From: Nemertoderma westbladi
Taxonomy: Eukaryota > Xenacoelomorpha > Nemertodermatida > Nemertodermatidae
DNA length: 30,492 bases
NCBI GenBank assembly: GCA_032718475.1
Contig: JAUCBJ010001378.1
Span: forward strand, 1-30,492
Reading direction: 5' to 3'
Each line of letters begins with the position of its first letter. Within the stretch, counting starts at the first letter, position 1. Shown one piece after another: positions 10,708 through 18,999 of the stretch. Under the pieces are notes generated by a model. The model was not told where the DNA came from, made no database searches, and saw only the letters and a program-made list of their open reading frames with translations. Both the position numbers and the translations under genes were made by a program.

Positions 10708-11579
10708 TACAACAACCATTCTTAGTTCCCATTCCTATTTTATTCAAATTTCAATAAAATGCTGTGAAATTTGGTATGATGATAGATCGACACCTTTTCT
10801 TACTGCTGGCCTGGCCGGATTTTTATTTCTCAGTTATTTCCATACAACAATCCCTTAAAATCTGGATATCATTCATTAGAACCGCCTTCATCTGCAGATT
10901 CCTAATCAGAAAACCGTTTTAAATTTAATCGAAAAGTGGCAAAGATATTATCAAAATACTAATGTGCAAATCTTGAGACGTAAATCGCTATAATTCTAAT
11001 GGATTTTTTGTCTTTATTCTAGAATATTTATTATATTTAATAAATACATATTCTTTTGAATAAATCAAATATTAAATTAAAACACTAAGAAATTTAAATG
11101 AAAGTTTAGTTTCTAGAATATTAATTATTATTTAGCTGAGCGTTTAAAACTTTACATATTGTTTCTTCATTATGCGTAATTAATATTCTAGAATTGAGTA
11201 AAAAAACCGATAGAATTTTCTTGATTTACGTGTCAAAATGTATACCTTTGAATTTTGATAATATCTCCGGAAGTTATTAGTGAAGTTTAAGATAGTTTTC
11301 ATATTCTGAATCTGCAGATGAAGGCGGTTCAAATAATATCTAGATTTCATTCCAAAGACGAAAAATAAAGCCGACGGAGGTGTCAAATATTGAAAAATAG
11401 AGATTTTAACGGCATATTGTTTTATCGAAATAGCTCATAAATTGAATAATCCGTCCAGATCTGCAGTAAGAAAAATTGTCGAACTATCATCATATAAAAT
11501 TTCGTAGCATATGATTGATATTTTAAAAAAATTAGGGGGGGGGGGGGGGGGCTCCGATCCCTTAAAAATGGTTGTTGTA
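10708..11579. mobile_element. Foldback (long inverted repeat) element, 872 bp
   Basis: The ends are inverted copies: TACAACAACCATT at 10708 and AATGGTTGTTGTA ending at 11579. Each is flanked by TTAA (10704-10707 and 11580-11583), so the target duplication is TTAA, or TA if TACAAC is read as TA plus CAAC. The inverted similarity extends far inward. A 23-bp perfect inverted pair lies at 10879-10901 and 11308-11330 (core CCTTCATCTGCAGATT), and TCTAGAATATT recurs inverted near the centre. The arms are roughly 75% alike by eye. The right arm carries a 17-G run (11535-11551) that the left arm lacks. There is no transposase gene, so it is a non-autonomous element moved in trans, possibly by a Tc1/mariner- or piggyBac-type enzyme. 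Confidence 0.8.
11535..11551 (+). repeat. 17-G homopolymer inside the foldback element
   Basis: An uninterrupted run of 17 G sits next to CTCCGATCCC near the right end of the foldback element. The related fragment at 15670 has a 15-C run at the equivalent place on the opposite strand, so the tract is part of the family. Confidence 0.9.
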
Positions 11580-11715
11580 TTAACGGAGATAGTGTATGTC
11601 AATAGTCAGACTACTATTGGGTGTTGTTAGATCTACCACATTCGGTGACATTTGCCTTATCGAATTGGGACTCCCGGAGTTTGAAACCTTAATCCGTGAT
11701 AAACAGCGGAAATAT

Positions 11716-12058
11716 CTGAATAGAGTAACAACGAGCAACAACGACTAACAACGAGCAAGAACAAGCAACAATGACCAACGATGACCAACAACGAGCAACA
11801 ATGACCAACAACGAGCAACAATGAGAAACAATGAGCAATAATAAAGTTCAACAACTAGCAACAATAACCAACAACGAGTAACAACGACCAATAATAAAGT
11901 ACAACAACGAGCAACCTTGACCAGCAATGAGCAACAACGAGCAACAATAACAAACAATGACCAAAAATAAGCAACAACGAGCAACAATGAGCAACAACGA
12001 GCTACAATGATCAACAACGAGCAACAATGAGCAACAACGAGCAATATAATAAAGTATA
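11716..12058. repeat. 10-bp-based satellite, left (inverted) arm
   Basis: Repeats of AGCAACAACG and AGCAACAATG / ACCAACAATG fill this stretch, with interruptions of the type CAATAATAAAGTTCAACAAC. The same satellite appears reverse-complemented at 12181-12975, including the interruptions, so the two form a large imperfect palindrome. The Leu/Val/Cys-rich frames here are translations of the repeat, not genes. Confidence 0.9.
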
Positions 12059-12180
12059 ACAATGATGAATGTATCTGTGTAATCTGTTTAGTGGTTTACT
12101 CTAGTTACTGTATTAGTTACTGTTATTGTAGTTACTGCTACTTATTGTAGTTACTGTTTATCACTGTTCATTATTATTTC
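12059..12180. other. Spacer between the two inverted satellite arms
   Basis: This 122-bp spacer is free of the 10-bp unit but contains several TAGTTACTGT-like repeats. It would form the loop if the flanking arms paired. Confidence 0.7.
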
Positions 12181-12975
12181 TCATTGTTACTCATTGTTGC
12201 TTGTTGTTGCTCATTGTTTGTCGTTGTTGCTCATTTGTTGGTAATTTTTTGCTCGTTTTTGCTCATTGTTGGTCATTGGTGCTCATTGTTGTACATTATT
12301 ACTGCTCGCTGTTCTGTTGCTCATTGTTGCTCGTTGTTGCTCATTGTTGTACTTTATTATTGCTCGTTGTTGGTCATTGTTCCTCGTTGTTGCTCATTGT
12401 TGTACTTCATTACTGCTCGTTGTTTGTCATTGTTGCTCGTTGTTGGTCATTGTTGCTCGTTGTTGCACGTTGTTGGTCATTGTTACTCATTGTTGCTTGT
12501 TGTTGCTCATTGTTTGTCGTTGTTGCTCATTTGTTGGTAATTTTTTGCTCGTTTTTGCTCATTGTTGGTCATTGGTGCTCATTGTTGTACATTATTACTG
12601 CTCGCTGTTCTGTTGCTCATTGTTGCTCGTTGTTGCTCATTGTTGTACTTTATTATTGCTCGTTGTTGGTCATTGTTCCTCGTTGTTGCTCATTGTTGTA
12701 CTTCATTACTGCTCGTTGTTTGTCATTGTTGCTCGTTGTTGGTCATTGTTGCTCGTTGTTGCTCATTGTTGGTCATTGTTGCTCGTTTTTGCTCATTGTT
12801 GTACTTTATTACTGCTCGTTGTTCTGTCGCTCATTTTTGTTCGTTGTTGCTCATTGTTGTACCTTATTACTGCTCGTTGTTGGTCATTGTTGCTCGTTGT
12901 TGGTCATTGTTGCTCGTTGTTGGTCATTGTTGCTCGTTGTTGGTCATTGTTGCTCGTTGTTATTCATTGTTTGTC
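12181..12975. repeat. 10-bp-based satellite, right arm, with 296-bp tandem duplication
   Basis: Units such as GTTGCTCGTTGTTGGTCATT alternate through this stretch. TCATTGTTACTCATTGTTGC occurs at 12181 and again at 12477, and the following sequence is copied almost without change for 296 bp, including rare interruptions such as TTGGTAATTTTTTGCTCG. This is a recent higher-order duplication. Several frames stay open for up to 270 codons only because the repeat lacks stops; they encode Leu-Leu-Val-Val/Cys-Cys-Ser repeats and should not be called genes. Confidence 0.9.
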
Positions 12976-14149
12976 TACGAAACTCAATATCCAATATTGG
13001 TTTAAGTTGTTAAGCGGCTCTTTAGTTACGTAATAATTTTTCGAGATCACTAAATAATTTAACATTTTGTAATACTTCAGTATATCACTCTATCTTATAT
13101 TAAAGAATTGCGCAACAACAAAAAAATATTTTCAATATTCTCTCGACCCTTTATTAACCTCACTGACGCTCAGTAAATATAATGCCCGAGAATAGAGAAA
13201 AAAAGATCTACTTTTTTCCCTATGTTATAAATAATTATTTATATTCTGCAGGAATTGCGGCGGGACTAGGTTCTAATCCCCCGCATCCAACTAACGACCA
13301 ACGAATGAGATTTTCCTCTGAAATGGACGAGGCGACAGTTTCCTGTGCGACCTGACTTCGCAATGACCATTAATTAATACGAGTCAGGGTCAGACTCTGA
13401 AGAAGGTAGGCATATTGGTTATATGGGCCCTGATAACCACCTTCACTACGAAGAAACAGCCAATGGAGTCACCCGATTGTAATTGATGTTTCATGAATGA
13501 GGAGAGGACTACTAATTATTCCCTAACTGGCGATACTGGAGATTGACTTTTGAGTCCGGGCCCAGATAAATTATCTACATGGGGGACACGTGTAATCCGA
13601 TCTAATAATGGAAGAATCTTAATTTTAAAAATTTGAGCCAGGATATTTACAACTTTTATTGGTTGAAATTAATTGTTTTGTTCGGAATGATTTGGAAATC
13701 CATGTAGTCATGTCAAGGTCATGGGTGATCAATTACATTTGGTAAATTATAAATAATAATAATCATTATTATTGTCACAATTATTATTGTCTCATTTAAG
13801 CAGAAATACATCCCAAGGCAGTTCAGTTCATGTGACTTATATTCCACTGATAACACACTTATTTTCTCACTCTGTGCCAGCTTGCGGCATAACTAGAAAG
13901 CCCGTGGCCGTGGGACGAGCTTTCTAGTACGAGTTGAAATATTATTAATTAAAATCGTAGAGAGTAGTTGAATTATGTTTTGGAAACATTAATACTGTGA
14001 GGGGAGTTAATCTATTTTTTATTCGAAGAAAATAATAGGGTAATATAATTTGACGACTTACTTAACGACTTCTTGACGGCGACTCTAGTTGATACAAACG
14101 GGGTGCTCTACAGACACAAATTTAGCCTGCGCTTATTCAAACTTCTTAC
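12976..14149. other. Putative GPCR intron sequence with a hairpin, no other gene seen
   Basis: This stretch is downstream of the GPCR exon on the minus strand and should be intron. No second transmembrane exon was found in any frame. A perfect 10-bp stem ACTAGAAAGC / GCTTTCTAGT lies at 13892-13901 and 13919-13928 around a 17-base GC-rich loop. A tRNA box-B-like GGTTCTAATCC at 13271 has no convincing partner box A. Confidence 0.5.
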
Positions 14150-14304
14150 CTGTAAACCACCAAACAGACAACAGCATTTCCACATGTACCAATCACAACC
14201 ATGGCAACGATACCAATAGCTAATATAGTTTTTAAACCAACTCCAAGGTCTTCGCTGGCTGATTTTCCCCATATATTAAAGTTTTGAGATGTAAAGTTAT
14301 CCAT
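14150..14304 (-). CDS. First coding exon of a class A GPCR, partial
   Basis: On the minus strand an ATG at 14304-14302 opens 51 codons plus two bases. The peptide has a 24-residue extracellular N-terminus with an N-glycosylation site (NFT, residues 3-5), followed by a hydrophobic helix around residues 25-50. The helix contains VIGTCGNAVVCLVVY, which carries the GN-x-x-V motif of transmembrane helix 1 of rhodopsin-family receptors. The exon ends at TACAG|GTAAGAAGT, a strong splice donor, so the next codon (AG plus one base) completes an Arg or Ser at the start of intracellular loop 1. An intron directly after TM1 is known in several receptor groups. The ligand class (amine, peptide or other) cannot be told from one helix. 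No TM2 exon was found from 1 to 14149, so the intron is large or the exon is an orphan. Confidence 0.65.
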
Positions 14305-14631
14305 TTATAATAAATGGAAAACACCTAGGATAAAGACTTAAAGAAATGAACAAGTTTGTGGGGCGAGCCACTTAGAGAGCGAGGGCTTTATGGATCGAGT
14401 ATAATTTTAGTCTGCCATCTTTATTTCAGTATAACGTGTTGGCGTCGATCTGTCTAATATTAAAATGGTTCCCTTTCTGTATATGGCTTTCTGTGTTTAG
14501 GCGTTCCAACTTATTATCATGAATGGCACAAAATAATTTTAAAGTTATGAAATGGATGACTTTATTGTATCGTAATTACAATTTCCACTTGTGACTTATT
14601 TGTTCTCTCATTAAGAGGTTGGCCCATGTGA

Positions 14632-14652
14632 AGAATACCAGGCTTTCTGCCG
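14632..14652 (+). repeat. Solo copy of a MITE end
   Basis: The end motif CCCATGTGAAGAATACCAGG occurs here about 44 bp left of the full MITE at 14676-14889, in the same orientation as that element's left end. It may be a remnant of a second copy or a subterminal duplication. Confidence 0.7.
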
Positions 14653-14675
14653 TTATATTTCACTTTGCAGTTACC

Positions 14676-14889
14676 CCCATGTGAAGAATACCAGGTTATC
14701 ACCAAAACCACAGGTTACAGAAGGGCTGAATCTAACCAAAACAATAAACGAATTAGTATATGTACAGGTTATAAGACAGAAATAAGCGCTATAAAATAAA
14801 GATAAATTTAAAAAAATAAAAAATCTTCATATATAAAATTCCAATAAAAAGTCAACCGAAAAGTGAAATCCTGGTATTCTTCACATGGG
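14676..14889. mobile_element. MITE, copy 1 (214 bp)
   Basis: The left end CCCATGTGAAGAATACCAGG (14676) and the right end CCTGGTATTCTTCACATGGG (ending 14889) are exact inverted copies of about 20 bp. The interior is AT-rich with no frame. A second, internally deleted copy lies at 29035-29169 in the opposite orientation and shares TTTCACTTTTCGGT, GACTTTTTATTGGAATTTTA and AACCTGTGGTTTT. The sequence just outside the left end (TTTGCAGTTA) is also shared with copy 2, so the real element may be longer than the 20-bp ends suggest. No clear target-site duplication was seen. Confidence 0.85.
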
Positions 14890-15669
14890 CGAAGAGGTTC
14901 ACCCCACAGCAATAAAATACACTCCTACAATTACTTTTATTTCAAAATTGAAACTTTGGTTCACTTCAAGATTCCCAATGAAATCATATTTATTTGCAGA
15001 TTTGAAGACATTGTATTTAATGTAATTAAATATAATAATATTGTTTTATTTCAATAAAAAGTTGTTATTTGCGAATGTGATACTGATTTAATATTATAAT
15101 TACACTTAGCTTTGCTCTATTGACTGTTGTATGCACATAGAAATCTTCCTGATTTGGGATCTCCAGTTACGCGGCTCTGGGCTGAGCTCAGTGGCTGTGC
15201 GTGCAATAAATTGTGTTATCAGCTAGACATAAAGTAAAGGTAAGCGGTATTCTATTGGATATCAGGATCTGGTAGGAATATGCCACTGTTGTAGCCTTAT
15301 AAGCCGATTGCTACCACTACCGGTTCCCTACTACTGTGTAATCACGGTCAGCTCATCCCCCTGGCTTCTGCATTAATCGTGTAGAGAACAACGAAAACAT
15401 TCACTATCATAAAAATATCGATTAAAATATTCCAATAGCAGATAATTTTGTTAAGATACAGTATAAGAATAACTAAAGTAACTTGGGGTAAGTGGACGCA
15501 AATCCCTATCATCACTACTGTTGTATCGATTGTGGATCGACTTGTTGTAGTATAAGATTAGTCGAGTCAATCTAGCAAAAAAAAACCCAATAGATATTCA
15601 CAATCAAACAAAACCAAATTTTGTGGGTTCTTTATTATCTTGTCTATAAATATAAACCATAACACATAA
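14890..15669. other. AT-rich stretch, no gene seen
   Basis: No recognisable domain in any frame and no obvious repeat besides simple AT sequence. It lies upstream of the GPCR exon on the minus strand, so a promoter or 5' untranslated exon could lie here, but none can be defined. Confidence 0.35.
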
Positions 15670-15830
15670 TACAACAACCACTTTTAGGGGGTCGGACCCC
15701 CCCCCCCCCCCAAATTTTTCTACAAATCTTAACGAGATTGCATGAAATTTGAAACATAGATAGTTTCACCTCCCTCCTCCTTGCTGGGTGAGCCAGAATT
15801 TTTATTTTTGCTTTCAATCTTTAGCTACAA
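15670..15830. mobile_element. Fragment of the foldback family, copy 2
   Basis: The stretch starts TACAACAACCACTTTTAGGG, then has TCGGA, a 15-C run (15697-15711) and AAATTTTTCTACAAATCTT. Reverse-complemented, this matches the right end of the element at 10708-11579. The next 100 bp (ATGAAATTTGAAACATAGATAG, shortened here to ATGAAATTTGAAACAT, and a later AGAATTTTTATTTTTGC) resemble its arm. The second end was not found, so the copy is truncated. Confidence 0.7.
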
Positions 15831-16508
15831 GCGTTCATTTTTACAAGCATTCGTTACAAATTTTAACATTTTTCGCTTATGACACATGTCCTGTATCACA
15901 ATCCCTAATTTTTCACTGATTTGTCTTATTTTTACAAAAATACCCTGGCATTTGCCTGGCATTTCAGCGCCCCTGGGTGAGTGCGCCCGGGAGAACATCC
16001 CCCCCCCCCCTCGCTACGCTTATGGGGAAAGTAGCAGTGTCCCTATATGCTTGACTCTGTCCGCTGGCTATACAGTTCATCCCAGGCTTGCCAGGATCGA
16101 CGGTATACAGTAGTGTTGTGATGGCAAATTAATCATTTTCGTCCAATCCGGTCCCACCCCTGTTTGGACTCAGACGGTAACCTGGTGTTCTGCACTATCG
16201 CCAAGTTCCAATAGCGTGAAGTTGCACCAAGTTTATTGCGACTTTTTTTCATAACCTGTGACTTTTTCGCTACCTTTTGATTTTCTACAATTTTTCATAA
16301 CCTTTGATTGTATTTTTTCACAGAGTGTTTTTAGCATAACGAAACAACGAAAAATACTGTTGTATTTTTCTGTATATTTTGGATTATATTTGATTGTATT
16401 ATTTTTGAGGCTATACTTTGGATCCTAACGGACCCAAAGCACCCCTCACCCGGTTTCTCTTTTTCCTCACCCAGAGGTTTTTCTATGGTGTTACAGTACA
16501 CTATCATG
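15831..16508. other. No gene; CG-rich stretch with a 12-C run
   Basis: A 12-C run lies at 15999-16010, preceded by CCCCTGGGTGAGTGCGCCCG. Repeated TTTTTCATAACC(T)GTGA/TTGATT phrases occur at about 16246-16310. No frame has a recognisable domain. Confidence 0.4.
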
Positions 16509-16760
16509 GGCTCAGGTAAAAGATAGACCTGGAAATACTACCTGATACCTTGTATGTCCGCTTAGCGAGTTTACCTCCTCATGGCCTCCCATCTGTCAAT
16601 ACCATCATCTACTGCCACTGGGCTCAACCCTATTGTACTTGGCCGTCTTTAACCACTTCCAATCACAACCTTCACAACCGCAAATGAAAGGGTTGTGTAT
16701 TAACCATGAACCATCACGGCCACAATGATTAATTATACACTCAACTAGGTACTAATTTAG
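16509..16760. repeat. Dispersed repeat, copy 1 (core only)
   Basis: From GGCTCAGGTAAAAGATAGAC through CCTGATACCTTGTATGTCCG, CATCTGTCAATACCATCAT and TACTTGGCCGTCTTTAACCA to TACTAATTTAG this matches 24974-25183 closely. This copy has no tRNA-like head and no inverted ends. It is probably a SINE body or part of a MITE. Confidence 0.8.
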
Positions 16761-16974
16761 TTTATGTATTATTATTATTTTTATATTTCCATAGCGCCAA
16801 ATTTACATGAAAACACCCTGTGGTGCTTAGACTTCTTTTCAACTCTTAAGTTTCTATTTAAAAAGTTCAAAGCTGTCACCGCAGAGGTCGTCTTTGTACC
16901 ATACCGTCCCTTGCAAGTAAGGGTACATGTCGCGTCTCTCTTATAGACAACAAGTTTTGTGTTATTGGTCCTAA

Positions 16975-17560
16975 ATTATTAACACCATCCCAAAACATAT
17001 AAGATTCTTGACTATACCCCTCTTAAACTCCTGAATACCCCTTTTTGAGAATAATCTGGTGTAGGTTTGCCCTGTTGGGTAACGTTTGGTTTGCCACACT
17101 AAGTCATCAGCAAAGTCTAGATCAGTAAAATAATTTGCTGGATTTCCTCTACTTCTTGTGCCAGTAGGGGGTGTTACCGTAACTCCATATTCATTAGGAT
17201 AGTCTAAGGACATGCGTAGAAAATAATAAACCACAATTATGAATAATTATGGTGCAAGTGTGTCACCCTGTGAAGGATTCCCCATAAGACTTAGAATGGA
17301 TCTGTGTCACCATCAGCCAGTAGAGACAATTGTGGTGGAACCATCATACACTGATGTGATAACTACAATAAATTCGTCAGCAATCTCATATGCTGCCAAT
17401 ATGCTGAACATGCGTGGTCGGGAGACTGAGTCGAAGGCGTTAATGCAGTTAACAAAGATAATAGCCAGTTGTCTGTCTTTCTTTATAGATACTACTACTA
17501 CGTCCAGCGAACTCGGACAGTGGAAAGGAGATCCTTCCAGGCTCCCCGATTCTCCAAAGC
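16975..17560 (-). pseudogene. Reverse transcriptase palm fragment of a LINE (element 3)
   Basis: Read across frame breaks on the minus strand, the RT catalytic core is recognisable: FVNCINAFDSVSRPRMF at about 17405-17460 (motif A, with the usual first FVD changed to FVN), then GDTLAP at 17250-17268 (motif B) followed by a stop, then LRMSLDYPNEYGVTVTP, and TDLDFADDL at about 17100-17120 (motif C, with the catalytic Asp pair). The sequence after motif C decays. Motif A, B and C order is intact, but stops and frame shifts make it non-functional. Its 5' side directly abuts the C-terminal part of another LINE copy. Confidence 0.8.
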
Positions 17561-17564
17561 TTAT

Positions 17565-17985
17565 GCAATCGACTACGCTTTCCATGTGTTGGTTGCCAGA
17601 AAAGTAGATCTGGTATGGCCTCGTCTTTACTTCTCAAGCAGTGCCCACTGAATCTTAATCTGCGTGCACGGAGAGTGGTTGATAGAGGTGGTTATAGTAT
17701 CATACATCTGTTTAAAATCAATACAAACTATGAATGAAAGATAGCCCATTCAATTCTGGACAAAATGAGAACTCAAATTAAACGAAAAGAGTAAACAGAT
17801 TGGAAGATATGAGCGTATTAGACAAAAGACAAAAACATGCCAAATGTTACCCTCCCCTAGTCTTGTCTAGCAACCATCAATTCGTTGTTCAAGTGATTTT
17901 GTCAGTGCCCATGTCTCACCCCCATATAAAAATACACTTTCCACTGTGGCTCGAAAGAACTTAAGTCTTCAGGTGCCTGGAGAGA
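17565..17985 (-). pseudogene. C-terminal region of a LINE (element 2)
   Basis: Two blocks typical of the region after RT in RTE/CR1-like LINEs are present on the minus strand: FFRATVESVFLYGGETWAL followed by SLEQRIDGC at about 17880-17970, and RARRLRFSGHCLRSKDEA followed by LLFWQPTHGKRS at about 17570-17670. The part between them is degraded. It probably continues the element whose RT begins at 18699, after the SINE at 18110-18385. Confidence 0.75.
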
Positions 17986-18109
17986 TCTGATTTCCAGATG
18001 GTATCCATTTTTTATAGAGCTACCCAAGCCTTTGCTTTCCTAACTTATATGTATTTTTTGCTACTCTCTATCCATGACCAAAGGTACTGGAAGTCGTCAA
18101 CCTAAACGT

Positions 18110-18385
18110 CATGAATTCGGTCTTGGTAGCATTTATATGCAATACACTTTATTCAGAAAGCAAGCAAACAGTCGACCAAAGCCTGAGGCGACCCGAAGAC
18201 TCCTCTTTCGATAGCTGCTGCTCGAGGGTAGGGGTGGGCGCTACTCCTATCCCAAGATTTGCTCCCAGTTATTTAACTGGGACTCAATTTATCGACCCCA
18301 GTGGATGAAAGGCTGAGTGGACCCGGGCGGGACTGAACCTACAACCAATAGATTGCAGGCCCGATTGCAGAACTCATTTTCACAA
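18110..18385 (-). mobile_element. tRNA-derived SINE inserted in a LINE
   Basis: On the minus strand, GGTTGTAGGTTCAGTCCCGC contains a polymerase III box-B-like GGTTCAGTCCC. It is followed by GTCCACTCAGCCTTTCATCC, ACTGGGGTCGATAAATTGAG and a GC-rich body. The tail reads CTGAATAAAGTGTATTGCAT. A box A could not be fixed. The LINE coding sequence stops at LSPDCENEF on one side, and LINE C-terminal sequence resumes on the other. The Ser/Pro-like frames here are accidental. Confidence 0.65.
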
Positions 18386-18699
18386 TCTGGTGAGAGTACC
18401 TGAGCTTCTGTGTCACAATATAACAATCCAATGCCAGCCACACTTACCTCTGGTATTCCACAAGCTCTTAAGATTTCCAGCATTTTACCTCTATGGATGG
18501 AGTCGAATGCTTTCTTGAAGTCCACAAATGTCGGGACTGCACGGAGATTCTTTGACTTAATTCCCTCAATCAGTCTCCGTAGCGCAAGTATCTCAGCTAT
18601 TGTTTATATACTTGGTCGAAGTCCGTTTTGGCTTTTATGCAGCAGATTCTCTATGGGAGATCTAATTCTATATAGAATCATTTTGTTGTATATTTTGGC
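18386..18699 (-). pseudogene. LINE RT fingers plus palm motif A (element 2)
   Basis: The minus strand begins with AKIYNKMILYRIRSPIENLL and SQNGLRPS, has a stop, and then ILALRRLIEGIKSKN, TFVDFKKAFDSIHRGKM (motif A with its catalytic Asp, about 18475-18530), ILRACGIPE and AQVLSPD. The RT is then cut by the SINE. The AKIY start repeats the homologous AKLY point of the fragment just upstream, so the two are parts of different copies joined head to tail. Confidence 0.8.
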
Positions 18700-18999
18700 C
18701 TGCTTCACTGATAAATCTTCGATTATCCTTCTAAGTGCCAGAATAAGCTTCATGGTCCCACGACCTTTACGGAACCCATTTTGGTTCCCACATAACAGTC
18801 TATAAACAGGATCCCTGATGCGATTTAATAGAATTCTTTTGTATAGCTTTGCAGCAATCGAGATTAACGAGATTCCACGAAAAGATCCACGGGTTGTTAG
18901 GTTGCCCTTCTTTGGTGCTGGGAACAACTTATTTGTTTTTATTTCTTGAGGGACTCTCTTTGTGCTATACATGGCCACAATAATGAGGTCAGATTTCAC
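18700..18999 (-). pseudogene. LINE RT finger fragment (element 1 of the cluster)
   Basis: The minus strand encodes APKKGNLTTRGSFRGISLIS, IAAKLYKRILLNRIRDP, NQNGFRKGRGTMKLILALRR and IIEDLSVKQ. These are the N-terminal finger motifs of a LINE RT, of a different family from the one at 6807-7439 (QNGFRKGRGT here, QAGFRKGRSC there). It then runs in frame into a second, diverged version of the same finger segment at 18699. Confidence 0.8.

Noticed and set aside
12181-13033. Frames of up to 270 codons with Leu-Val-Cys repeats
   Set aside because: They are translations of the 10-bp satellite in several frames at once, with no start context or conserved domain.
13255-13300. tRNA gene suggested by GGTTCTAATCC
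   Set aside because: No box A at the right distance and no cloverleaf could be drawn.
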